From the NCBI GenBank assembly GCA_965153355.1, contig OZ231128.1:33294001-33358000 (forward strand): a DNA stretch of 64,000 bases, read 5' to 3'. Each line of letters starts with the position of its first letter. Position 1 is the first letter of the stretch. The notes under the pieces were generated by a model that ran no database searches, had not been told where the DNA came from, and saw only the letters and a list, made by a program, of their open reading frames with translations. Shown here in pieces: positions 46,815-61,430 of this stretch. This DNA comes from Flaccisagitta enflata. Taxonomy: Eukaryota > Chaetognatha > Sagittoidea > Aphragmophora. The position numbers were made by a program, and so were the translations under genes.

Positions 46815-47490
46815 TTGGCCTTAGATCAGGCCACATTAGGTCAATTTGACCAGATTTTCTTCATGCCTTGGCCTGGCATGTATGCATAGGTAATAAGTTG
46901 CCATCAGTTCCAGAGAAAAAAATTTACTCAAATAAAAAAACACGTGAATTCCATGGTAGAGCCAAAATGACCTGAGTAATTGCCATATTTGGCCATTTTG
47001 GCCTTATCTCCAAGTAAAACATTTGGCTCTTGGTATGGCTGCATCTGCTCTTCGAAATGAGCCCAAATTGAGCTCAATTGCTCAATTCGTTTAGGAATTT
47101 AAAGCTGTAGAAGTTACCTTCTTTTTATGACAATGGCTGAAGATAACATCAACTTTGGAGAGCTTTTGCTCTTAAACGAATTGAGCGATTGAGCTCAATT
47201 TGGGCTCATTTTAAAGAGCTGCGTCTGCTCTTTAAAATGAGCCCAAATTGAACTCATTTGCTCAATTCGTTAAGGAGATATAAGCTGTAGAAGTTACCTT
47301 CTTCTGATGAAAAATGCTAATAATGGCCTGTACCACCAACCCATATAGACATGAAGCTGTATCAAAATTCGCTCTGCCAAACATTTAAACTCCTTTTTAA
47401 CATTGATAGTAAACCCAATTAGTGTACAAAACCGGTGGAAAACCCAGAGTTTTGTCAATTTCAACCCCAAGTCTAGGTATGACACTTGTG
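46815..47490 (-). repeat. Family C dispersed repeat, copy 2
   Basis: Minus-strand homologue of 42742-43760: ends GACACTTGTGT at 47479-47489, shares the GTTACCTTCTTCTGATG region, and keeps the tail to about 46815. It lacks roughly 190 bp present in copy 1, lacks the family A insertion, and has an extra palindromic block at 47170-47276. Confidence 0.85.
47170..47276. repeat. Long hairpin (snapback palindrome) in family C copy 2
   Basis: Arms 47191-47219 and 47227-47255 (GAGCTCAATTTGGGCTCATT and on) match at 28 of 29 positions around a 7-base loop. With looser pairing the arms extend to about 50 bp each. Confidence 0.85.
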
Positions 47491-48041
47491 TGGATGAATG
47501 GGTGAATGGATGAATGGGTCAATGGATGAATGGGTCAATGGATGAATGAGTGAATGGATGAATGAATGCATGAATGGGTGAATGGATGAATGGATGAATG
47601 GATGAATGGGTGAATGGATGAATGAATGAATAAAAGGGTGAATGGATGAATAGATGAATAGATGAATGGATGAATGGATGAATGGGTGGATGGATGAATG
47701 GATGAATGGATGAATGGGTGAATGGATGAATGGATGGTTGGATGAATGGATGGTTGGATGGATGGATAGAAAGGAGGGATAGAGGGAGGGATGGAAGGAT
47801 GTGTGGATGGATGTATGACTGGATGTATGGATGGATGGATGGATGGATGGATGGATGGATGGATGGATGGATGGATGGATGGCTAGATGGATGGATGGAT
47901 GGATGGATGGCTGGATGGATGGATGGACGGATTGATGGATGGAGGGAGGAATGGAGTGATGTGAAGATGGATGTATGATTGGATGGATGGCAGTATGTAT
48001 GTATGTATGTATGTATGTATGTATGTATGTATGTATGTATG

Positions 48042-48075
<34 letters not shown>

Positions 48076-48390
48076 TGTATGTATGTATGTATGTATGTAT
48101 GTATGTATGTATGTATGGATTGATGGATGGATGAATGGATGATGGATAAATAGATGAATGAATGAATGAATGGATGAATGGATGAATGGATGAATGGATG
48201 GTTGGATGGGTGGAGGTAGGGATGGAAGGATGTGTAGATGGATGTAGGATTGGATGGATGGATGGGTTGATGGATGAATGGATCAATGGATGGATCAATG
48301 GATGGGTGCGTACCGGGTTGATTGATAAATGGATGGATGGATTGATTGATCGAGCAATCGGTGGACAGATGTACGGATGGATGGATTAAT
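47490..48390. repeat. GGAT/GAAT/GTAT tetranucleotide complex (0.9 kb)
   Basis: GAAT/GGAT to about 47990, GTAT 47993-48116, then GGAT/GAAT to 48390. Abuts family C copy 2. Confidence 0.97.
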
Positions 48391-48505
48391 CAATGCTTTG
48401 TAGGGCTGAATGAAAAAAAGAATAATACAATGAAATATACGTTAAATACGTTGGATTTGGTCGCACCTAAAAATGAAAAGCAATATTTGAATCTGATTTA
48501 CATGT

Positions 48506-48697
48506 AACAAGGCCGGATACACGGCTACCGAAGTCGCGTGCGGGTGGGCAGGGGCCATATTTGAGGTCACCAGACCGTTTGGGCAGGAGCAGTGAGGTCA
48601 AAAAAATAGAATTATAAAAAAAAGTAAAGTGTGACCAACGGACCAACCGACCGACGGACAAAACGGGTTGTAGAGTCGCGTGCACGCGACTAAAAAT
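48506..48697 (+). mobile_element. Family A element, full length (192 bp)
   Basis: AACAAGGCCGGATACACGGC start; AGTCGCGTGCGGGTGGGCAG; GGTCACCAGACCGTTTGGGC; core GACCAACGGACCAACCGACC; perfect hairpin GTCGCG-TGCA-CGCGAC (48675-48690); TAAAAAT end. This is the best preserved copy in the window. Confidence 0.85.
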
Positions 48698-48958
48698 CTG
48701 GAAATTTTGCCAAGTGTTCAATAAAGACATCTGGCAAATTGACGCGTGCGCCTGCCTCTGCATGTGCAAGAAAGTTTGAGATGGCAAAAAAAAAAAAAAA
48801 ACTTGAAAAAGACAGAAACTAAAGGATGATGATGAAAAGAAAACTCCTGGGCTGGAGGGCGCAATGAAATATGCAGCAGAGGAAAAAAAAACTGCTTCGA
48901 CCGAAAATTGAAGAGAGAAATCTTACCCTCTAAAGAAAGAAAAAAACATGAAGGGCAT

Positions 48959-48960
<2 letters not shown>

Positions 48961-49042
<82 letters not shown>
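48961..49042. repeat. CT microsatellite
   Basis: 82 bp, pure. Confidence 0.98.
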
Positions 49043-49046
<4 letters not shown>

Positions 49047-49261
49047 CAAACGGATATATTTTGCTGTCCCAATCTCTTTTTTATGTGTTGTTTGGGGCTT
49101 TTTGTACTTGCTTTAGTTTCAATTTCTTTTCTTTCACTTCTTTTTCATTGCTTTTTTTTCTTGCTATGAGGTTGTTTTGTTTTCTTTGTTTGTTTGTTTT
49201 TTCTTCATGCAACTTCTCTTCATCGAAAAATGATAGTGCTGAAAACATTAAAGACTTTGTT

Positions 49262-49815
49262 TTTATTTCTATTTTAATTTCAATTTTAATTTTAATTTTA
49301 ATTTTAATTTTAATTTTAATTTTAATTTTAATTTTAATTTTAATTTTTATTTTGATTTTAATTTTAATTTTAATTTTAATTTTGATTTTAATTTTGATTT
49401 TAATTTTAATTTTAATTTTAATTTTAATTTTAATTTTAATTTTAATTTTAATTTTAATTTTAATTTTAATTTTAATTTTAATTTTAATTTTAATTTTAAT
49501 TTTAATTTTAATTTTAATTTTAATTTTGATTTTGATTTTAATTTTTATTTTTATTCTTATTTTTATTTTTATTTTTATTTTTATTCTTATTTTTATTTTT
49601 ATTTTTATTTTAATTCTTATTCTTATTTTTATTTTTATCTTTATTTTTATTTTTATTTTTATTTTTTATTTTTATTTTTTTTCTTATACCATTTTTATTT
49701 TTATTTCTATTTTTATTATTATTTTTTTGTTTTTGTTTTTGTTTTTGTTTTTGTTTTTGTTTTTGTTTTTGTTTTTGTTTTTGTTTTTGTTTTTGTTTTT
49801 GTTTTTGTTTTTGTT
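49262..49815. repeat. TTTTAA / TTTTTA / TTTTTG hexamer array (0.55 kb)
   Basis: TTTTAA to about 49540, TTTTTA with TTCTTA variants to about 49690, TTTTTG 49724-49815. Confidence 0.97.
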
Positions 49816-49949
49816 GTCTCTTTCATTATTGCCATGCTTGTCAATTTCGTTTTAGATGAATATAAATGCGATACTCAGTTGATGACTGCGATACTCTGTT
49901 CAATCAGAGGAGCGCTCAATGTCGCGACTCGAGACAAGAAAGTTTCATT

Positions 49950-50165
49950 AACAACAAATTTCCAAGGAGAAATCTACAGAAACGTCCTTTTGCGTTGTTC
50001 CACCATGCACCGAGTGTGATCACACAAGTGAGAATCAATTCCCAAGGAAAAATCCATAGAAACGTCCTTCTGTGTCATTCCTCCTTGCACCAGGTCTGAT
50101 CACAAATGTTGACAATCAATTTCCAAGAAAAAAAACCATAGAAACGTCCTTTTCCTTTCATTCTC
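49950..50165. repeat. ~80-bp tandem repeat, nearly three copies
   Basis: GAAACGTCC anchors at 49979, 50059 and 50141; each unit has TTCCAAGGAGAAATC before it and GCACC..GTGATCACA after it. Confidence 0.85.
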
Positions 50166-50502
50166 TGTTTCCCTGTCCTCCTTCCGCATCTCTGTAATGT
50201 TTACTTGCTTTTCTTCTTATTCCCTTTTTTTCAGTTTTTGTCTATCTTGCAAACTTAAAAAAGACACATCCTTAACACGATTTTTTGTTGTTGTTCTTAT
50301 TATTGTGAAAAAGCTCTAAAGGCCATCTATAATCTGAAATAAGTGACATCATGTCTGTAGAGAAAGGTGTGAGGAATCCTGAATCCTCACTGATGATTGA
50401 TGTCAAATATAATCTTTTTTCTACTCAAAGCCACAATCACGGATGGAGGATCTAAAGTTCGCGATTTCAGCACCTTTATTCGGAAAAATCATCAGCGATG
50501 AA
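50166..50502. other. No gene recognised
   Basis: Unique sequence downstream (minus sense) of the tRNA-like head; it could be the body of a SINE, but no second copy is present in the window. Confidence 0.35.
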
Positions 50503-50585
50503 TGGGAGTCAAACCCATACTCATCTGCAGGTGTAATTTTTGAGCCTAGAGCTGACGCCTTAACCACCTTCGCCACTGAGACGCG
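50503..50585 (-). pseudogene. tRNA-like sequence (tRNA pseudogene or head of a tRNA-derived SINE)
   Basis: On the minus strand: GTCTCAGTGGCGAAGGTGGT then TAAGGCGTC resembles a D-arm/A-box (TGGCnnAGnGGTTAAGGCG), and 65-70 nt on GGGTTTGACTCCCAT resembles a T-arm/B-box (GGTTCGAnTCC). A long variable region fits Leu/Ser types. The acceptor stem does not close, so it is not a working tRNA. SINE origin is plausible, but no SINE tail was recognised. Confidence 0.55.
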
Positions 50586-50633
50586 TTTAAATGTGAAATC
50601 AATTCTGGTACTTTAGACAGATAATCATGCAAA

Positions 50634-50960
50634 GCAGGGCAACGGGTATAGCTGACCACATAGAGACACATAGAGCTTCTTCTTCTTCTTCTTTTTCTTC
50701 TTCATTCTTCTTCCTTCTTTTAGGGCAGAAGCCCCAAAGAGCCAATTTCTTGTCACAAGGGTGAATTTCCAGGTGCCCATCTGTCCGTCTTTCATTACGC
50801 CAAGATAGTCTCATTTGGGGCCCTTTCAAGCCACAAATGTGCCTTTTCAGACCTCATATTTGCCCTTCCAAACCCCAAAACTGCCCTCTCAGACCTAGAA
50901 TCAGCCCTCTCTGATCTTATGAGCCCTCTCGCTCTCAGTCTTCCAGTCAGTAATCTTCGG
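50634..50960. mobile_element. Family B fragments, subtype II
   Basis: Outer-end sequence GCAGGGCAACGGGTATAGCT (50634) followed by an AGCTTCTTC-rich tract. The inner repeat is AGGGCAGAAGCCCCAAAGAG, then CACAAGGGTGAATTTCCAGG (50721-50774), then a decayed core with CAGACCTAGAATCAGCCCTC (50815-50945). Order and orientation suggest two pieces or a rearrangement. Confidence 0.5.
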
Positions 50961-51826
<866 letters not shown>

Positions 51827-51844
51827 GAAAAAAAAATTACATAC

Positions 51845-53408
51845 AAACATAAACTCCTTAGGTATGGCTGGTGTCATGCTAAGCCAACTGAGGACGGGTG
51901 GAATTCGTCAATTTTACATGTTGGAAAATTGAAGAAAATCATACATCATTATGTAGCCTAGCTATAATTACATATGGATCCATACTTGGATTTTCTAAAG
52001 TACGCTCATTTTTCATGCAAATTAGGCTTAAAAAGGTATTACAGGCAGTTTTATTACTAAAGAATTTAGCTAAATACATTAAAGAAATCAATATGACAGT
52101 AAAATTCTTATTGGTAACGTTCAAGTAATCATGTGTGATCAAATGTTGCTAAGAAATTTCTAATTTTTTAGTTTTTAAAAAAATCTCTATAAGTACCATT
52201 TCTGGCTGGGTGGGCTGTTGGAGAAAAAATTTTTTACCCAAGCGCTTATTCAAGCCAGTGATGAGGAACCTTTAAAGGAAGCTTCATGCAAAATTTCAAC
52301 CAGATTGGACAATTATTATGGAAGTTATGCCATTTTTTAATTTTTTCATCTGGTAGGCTGGTTGGTCTAGTTGGACTGCATAACATTTTTTAGGTTGCAT
52401 CAGAACCTAGGCAACGGACCCCTTTGGTCTAGGTATCAACCATGCAAAATTTCAATGGGCTAGCTCGAACAGTTCCTGAGATATGCCAATTTTAATTTTA
52501 AGAAATTTTACCAAATTAAGACACAAAAGCATTGCGCATTTGTGTGAGAAGCGCTGTGTGGAAACAAAGAATTAACTACGATGAGCTGTCGATGAGCGTA
52601 TCAATTCTGTTCACACTTCAGGACCAACAAAATGTAAAATTTCATTGTGACGAAATGCCTGAGAGTTAAGGTTTCAAATTATCAGAGGAGAATCAAAATT
52701 TCACGCTCTTCCACATGGTGTGGTCAGATTTTATGTGAATTGTTTCATTTTCACACCATAGTGGCATATGTAAAGCGTTAGGTATGCGTTAGGATCAAGT
52801 TTGGGGATGTGCGCAAATTGATACGCTCCAAGAAAAAAACCATTTCTCTACATACAGTAGGATCAACCCAATAACATGAAAATGGAGGGAAATGTCCTTC
52901 AAGTTGTTGTCCATCGAATTGCAAGAAAAAAAACGCTTAATGTTTAAGATAAATGAGGTTTAAAAAATAAATACCATAACATTCAATCTTGAGAGAAAAA
53001 AAGTAAAAAAATCGAGAAGGGGTAAATTTGATTTTTACACCATTTTTTGACAACTTATTGATTGAGTAGTGAGTTGAATTTTTTTGTATATCCTGTGGGA
53101 TTGATACTAGTTGATAAACACTCATAATATCATAAGATGCGACATTTTTTGATTGGTTTTGCTTGCTATTTCTTACAGGAGACAGAATGGAGACACGCCA
53201 AAAAGAGCTCTTTGAACAAATTTTCAGACCCTCTAGGGGTAGGGAGGGTCCCAAAAAATGGTTTGAAATTGTACACTGGGTAGTTATGAATGTCTTTGAA
53301 CCATTTAATTCGTTTATAATGCTGTATCTGAAGCTTGGGCCAACGTAGATTGGCAGAAAGTCGGGCCCTCAAGCATGCTGTGGAACCGTGACATTTGCCG
53401 TATGGGAA
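51845..53408 (+). repeat. Family D dispersed repeat, copy 2
   Basis: Inverted homologue of 23395-25062, beginning just after the AC microsatellite (51824). Landmarks: GGTGTCATGCTAAGCC (51869), TTTTTCATGCAAATTAGGCT (52009), GTACCATTTCTGGCTGGGTG (52193), GAGGAACCTTTAAAGGAAGC (52264), ACATTTTTTGATTGG (53142), GTCGGGCCCTCAAGC (53361). Identity looks near 70-80% by eye. Non-coding. Confidence 0.75.
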
Positions 53409-54887
<1,479 letters not shown>

Positions 54888-55260
54888 GAGTACCATCACC
54901 ACCATTGCCACTGAAGCTGCCACGAGCACCATCACCACCATCGCCACTGAAGCTGCCAAGAGTACCATCACCACTATCGCCGCAAACACCGCCACGAGTA
55001 CCATCACCACTATCACCACCAAAACTGCCTCGCGTACCATCACCACTACCACCACCAAAACTGCCACAAGTACCATCACCACTATCGCCACCAAAACCGC
55101 CACGAGCACCATCACCACTATCACCACCAAAACTGCCACAAGCACCATCACCACTATCACCACCGGAACTGCCACAAGTACCATCACCACCATCACCACC
55201 AAAACGACCGCAGGTACTATCATCACTATTGCCACCATCACAACCAAAACCGCAAAGTCT
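54888..55260 (+). repeat. 36-bp coding-like minisatellite, ~10 units
   Basis: Units run like AGTACCATCACCACTATCGC followed by CACCAAAACTGCCACA, always 36 bp, so no frame is broken. In plus frame (54661-55281) they read a 12-residue Thr-rich repeat, STITTIATKTAT; the minus strand reads Gly-rich GDSGDGTCGSFG. Differences between units fall mostly at third positions of the plus frame (AGT/AGC, ACC/ACT, ACG/ACA). Upstream residues do not look like a known protein and no gene context is visible, so I call it a repeat, not a gene. Confidence 0.7.
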
Positions 55261-55481
55261 ACCAGTACCAACCATCCATAGAGTCACCATTCCCAATCAT
55301 GCTTGCCTCGTCAAATTCACCATCAGAAATTGTCCATCATTGACCATGACCTAAAAAACGCTAAAAAAGCCATCTCATCAACGCCACCGCAGTCACCACA
55401 ACCGTCACCAAGGACAAATATTTTGATATTGACCAATGGTAGCTTTGGGAGCAGTAAAATCCCAAACGGTGAATCACTTAT

Positions 55482-55482
<1 letters not shown>

Positions 55483-55566
<84 letters not shown>

Positions 55567-55640
55567 ACAGACAGACACACAGACACACAGACACACAGAC
55601 ACACAGACACACAGATAGACAGACAGACAGAGAGAAAGTC

Positions 55641-55720
<80 letters not shown>
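55483..55720. repeat. AG, ACACAG and CAGA compound microsatellite
   Basis: AG to 55562, ACACAG-like to 55615, CAGA to 55720. Confidence 0.97.
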
Positions 55721-55723
<3 letters not shown>

Positions 55724-56612
55724 AACGACCGATGATTAGACACACATATTTCTGAGTGTTCGTAAGTTACTTAAATGAATAAGCCGGTTGGACTAGATAT
55801 AACATAACATAACATCGCCGATCGTTTTGTTTAGCTTTTTTTGTTTTTGTTTTTTTGTTTTTTTCATTTGCGCTATTGACGTTGTTGTCCAGAAGATCCG
55901 AAGAGATATCAGTTTCCTCAACGTTTCAAAAAAATTTCTAGTTTTAAACCGAAACTGATGTGTTATCAAACGGCAAGCGCTCCTGGTGTCCATTTCATGC
56001 CGTTGTTGTAGATAAGCCTTTTGGTACCTTTTCCGCTACGCGCACATGTTAAATGTTCATTAAAAACCGCCATCTATAGTACTACCTGGAAATAAAGAAA
56101 AAGAGAGAAGGTAAAGTAAACAAAATTCGTGGAACGTTGAATGTTTTGTTTGATCACATCGCTGTGGTTGAACAATACAACAACGGTCTATTAGAGCATA
56201 CAACTAACTGGCCGGGATCATTATGTCGAATTCCAGTTGAAGGAACCGGTGGTCAAGATTTTTGGTAAAGCTTACCCATCTGTGAAAATAGACATCGGCT
56301 AAAAGAGGAGGTTAGTCAAAATTAATGAAACAAATGAAAATGCTTTTTAATTTTAGAAAAGAAGACAAATTCTTAATGCATTGATTGCATTGTACAGTTG
56401 GTTTTGACGTTTCTCCTTCACAGTTTTATCGGGCTAAGGAATCTTCTTTCGTGATTTTCTTCAAAAAGGTAAATATTGAATTATTTACGTTTTTAAAATG
56501 GTCAAAAAGAAAGACAAAAATACTCTGATTAGGAACGGTGAAGGAGAGGGGACATCGACAGACTTACCAAGTGAGACAAATGAGACAGAAACTGGCAACG
56601 CTGTTATATGAA
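55721..56612. other. No gene recognised
   Basis: Unique AT-rich sequence; a small ACATA repeat at 55798-55815. Confidence 0.4.
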
Positions 56613-56960
56613 TAGTCGCGAAAGCGTTAGATGGTCAGCGGTACCCGTGCCCTGCTTAAGTAGGTGAGGATTGAAGTTGAATGAGGGAGCAGGGCAGCGA
56701 CCCTAGAGGGGTCGATGATCTATGCTTTCACACATATGGGGAATTTTCTCCCCCTTCTCCTCCTCCTGCTCCGGGATTTGGGCCTCAAGACAGGTATTTG
56801 GGCCTCAGGCTGGGATATGGGCCTTGAGGCTGAGATATGGGCCTGGAGATTTGGGGGATAGGGGTACGAAGGAGGAGAAGGAGAAGAAGGAGGAGGAGGA
56901 GAAAATTCCCCATATGTGTGGAAGCATAGGTCATCGATCCCTTTGGGGCCGCTGCCCAAA
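56613..56960. mobile_element. Family B foldback element, short core
   Basis: Left outer TAGTCGCGAAAGCGTTAGAT, then GGTCAGCGGTACCCGTGCCC (56613-56653); left inner GGGCAGCGACCCTAGAGGGG, then TCGATGATCTATGCTTTCAC (56693-56732). The core has three to four units like GAGGCTGAGATATGGGCCTG (56772-56850). Right inner GGAAGCATAGGTCATCGATC, then CCTTTGGGGCCGCTGCCC (56920-56957). The right outer repeat is missing. Confidence 0.8.
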
Positions 56961-57048
56961 AAGGGGGCAATTGGGTTGCTTGGTAGTAAAAGTTGACGAC
57001 TGTGCTAACAAGTAGTTTGAGGCCGTGAATGCTCCATTAGTTGCTCTC

Positions 57049-57050
<2 letters not shown>

Positions 57051-57097
<47 letters not shown>

Positions 57098-57115
57098 CTC
57101 TCTCAATCTCTCTTG
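57051..57115. repeat. CT microsatellite
   Basis: CT with two AAT interruptions. Confidence 0.95.
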
Positions 57116-57281
57116 TTTTTTTTTAGTTTGCCGCGACTTTTTTGTCGTAATGAAGTCTCATACAAATAAAAGGCAATAATTTTCTGCACCATTATTTTCT
57201 CTTTACGTACCGAAATTACGATACGAAGGAAAGAAACGTTTGAAGGGAAACGAAAGTAATAATGGCAACGAAAGAAATGAC

Positions 57282-57572
<291 letters not shown>

Positions 57573-57597
57573 AAGACGGAAAACCCGTACTAAGAAT

Positions 57598-57805
57598 CGA
57601 CTGATCGACTGACTGACTGACTGACTGACTGACTGACTGACTTACTGAATTTTGATCGACTGAATAAATTTATTCATTCATTCCTTCATTCATTCATTCA
57701 TTCATTCATTCATTCATTCATTCATTCATTCATTCATTCATTCATTCATTCATTCATTCATTCATTCATTCATTCATTCATTCATTCATTCATTCCTTCA
57801 TTCAT
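57598..57805. repeat. GACT then ATTC microsatellites
   Basis: GACT 57607-57641 and ATTC 57670-57805. Confidence 0.96.
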
Positions 57806-58054
57806 CTATTCGTTCTCACTCCGCAAGACAACATAATTTCCGAGGCAGAATTGCAAATGCTTTCACTCCTATCTTAAATGTTTTGCCTCGGATCAAAAGT
57901 AGATCTTGTTTGTCTTGTCATCGCCATTTTTACATTCACATTCATCGTGAGCCTATAATGAGATTATATAAAGATAATCTGAAAATCTCATTGGGAACTT
58001 ACAGCAAAAATGAGAAATGTGATACCATATGAAATGGCACAGGTGGGAGTACAT

Positions 58055-58073
58055 AGAGAGAGAGAGAGAGAGA

Positions 58074-58150
<77 letters not shown>
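58055..58150. repeat. AG then AC microsatellite
   Basis: AG 58055-58074, AC 58075-58150. Confidence 0.97.
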
Positions 58151-58153
<3 letters not shown>

Positions 58154-58714
58154 AACAACTACACGAGCACTAGATCACGAGAATGTAGTCTGACAGACAA
58201 AGGCAGAACGCATCTAAATGGAGAAAAAAATGTTTTATTCATAAAGATTTACTTTCCAGATGGTTAAGACGGTGTCCCAATCATGGAATTCGCGCCAAGA
58301 ACCCTCACGCGTCTAAATTACGGGTGATTTTGGTGGCTCTTCCCCCATTCTGGTCTGCTTTGTTGCCTCTGCCTTATTCGTTTTCATTATGAGTTCACAA
58401 TGCAATTGTTTGCCATTACAATTGTGTAATATTTCGATAGATTTCCAGAATAATCGCCCTCATGTATGACAGGTGGAACAATATCCCTCACTAAACCCAC
58501 ACTGAAAAATATGGATAAGGGCCTTGTGAGCCCTTACTGACTAGTTACTACGCGCATCGCTCCTAGTTTTCCATCTAGCAAAACTTACTTAACAAACATC
58601 CTTTCTGAGTCTAACCAATAACACTTATTCTTACCAAAAATAGATAACGGCAAATGATTGTTACCTATTAATCATATTTATCATATCATACATTGTATAA
58701 TACTTGATTTTTAG
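58151..58714. other. No gene recognised
   Basis: Unique sequence. GATGGTTAAGACGG near 58259 looks a little like a tRNA A-box, but no T-arm follows. Confidence 0.4.
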
Positions 58715-58800
58715 AAAGGTGCACGCGACTCTGGAACTTAGTATGTCGGTCGGTCCGTCCGTCTGTCTGTCGGTCCATCGCATTTTTTTAATTTAGGGCT
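58715..58800 (-). mobile_element. Family A 3' end fragment with damaged hairpin
   Basis: GATTTTTAGAAAGGTGCACG, then CGACTCTGGAACTTAG and a GGTCGGTCCGTCCGTCTG core. One hairpin arm (CGCGAC) survives; the other is mutated. Confidence 0.5.
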
Positions 58801-58867
58801 TCTCAGGCACTCACTTTCTTAAATTTTACCTGTGTAATTATGTACTTATGTAATTACGTTTGTAATT

Positions 58868-58990
58868 CAGGCGTGTATTAAGTAGAGCATTTCCCCCCCC
58901 CCCCACTCCCGGTGGGGCTAGGATAAAATCAGAGGGCTTAGAGATGGGGCAGAATATCAACGGTTGGAAAAAAAAAATTTTTAGAAGATT
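58868..58990. repeat. Family H left-end fragment
   Basis: GTGTATTAAGTAGAGCATTT, C13 run, CCCGGTGGGG, ATCAGAGGGCTTAGAGATGG; same order as 25430-25500. An octamer repeat (TAATTATG) begins where the element's AT-rich interior would be. Confidence 0.55.
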
Positions 58991-58997
58991 ATGTAGA

Positions 58998-59163
58998 TAA
59001 GTAATTACGTAATTATACAATTATGTAATTATGTAATTATGTAATTATGTAATTATGTAATTATGTAATTATGTAATTATGTAATTATGTAATTATGTAA
59101 TTATGTAATTATGTAATTATGTAATTTTGTAATCATGTAATTATGTAATTATGTAATTATTCA
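58998..59163. repeat. TAATTATG octamer array
   Basis: About 19 units, abutting the family H fragment. Confidence 0.96.
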
Positions 59164-60794
<1,631 letters not shown>

Positions 60795-61430
60795 GGACTC
60801 AGGCGCATCTGAGACAGACTGGGATGGACATGGACGGATAAAGGGGCATCTAAGCCAGACTAGGATGGACATGGACGGACTCAGAAGCATCTGAGACAAA
60901 CTGGGATGAATATGGACGGATACAGGGGCATCTGAGACAGACTGGGATGGACATGAACGGACTCAGGCGCATCTGAGACAGACTGGGATGGACATGGACA
61001 GATTCAGACAAATATGAGACATACCGTATTTCCTCTAATTAACGCCCCCCCTCTAATTAGCGCTCCCCCCCTCTTTTTGAAAAAAACCCTCACAACTAAG
61101 TTTTTCATTCTAGTGAAAATTATAGATACACGTAATAAATACACAAATTATCTTTATTTTTTGTTTCTTTTTAACTTCATGTGCGGATTTTTCTGTTGAA
61201 ATCACATATTTTTATCTTTCCCTATCCAAAATCTTCTGTTTTACTTTAATTTTCAACATTTTTTCTTAGTCTTGCATGCCACAGGGGGGCGCTAATTAGC
61301 AGGTAAAAAAAGCAATGTCATTTTGCAATTTTGTAAGCGCCCCGGGCGCTAAGTAGGGGAAACACGGTAATGGGATAGACATGGATGGACTCTGACGCAT
61401 TTCAGATGAACTGCTACTGATAACACCCAC
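60795..61430. repeat. 41-bp minisatellite split by a MITE
   Basis: Units such as GGCGCATCTGAGACAGACTG plus GGATGGACATGGACGGACTCA, about five copies to 61021. The array resumes after the MITE at 61370 (ATGGGATAGACATGGATGGA). Upstream 60730-60795 has shorter GACGGACTGG units of the same kind. Confidence 0.85.
61024..61367. mobile_element. TA-flanked MITE, 344 bp, inserted in a 41-bp minisatellite
   Basis: Left end CCGTATTTCCTCTAATTAAC; the right end read on the minus strand is CCGTGTTTCCCCTACTTAGC, imperfect TIRs of about 24 bp. TA at 61022-61023 and 61368-61369. Subterminal repeats GCGCTAATTAG recur on both sides. The flanking minisatellite resumes in register after the right TA. Non-coding interior. 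Confidence 0.88.

Noticed and set aside
47519-48298. A 259-codon frame rich in Ile-His-Pro-Ser
   Set aside because: It is the reverse translation of GGAT/GAAT/GTAT tetranucleotide repeats.
58245-58320. tRNA-like A-box at about 58259 (GATGGTTAAGACGG)
   Set aside because: No T-arm/B-box at the proper distance and no cloverleaf pairing.
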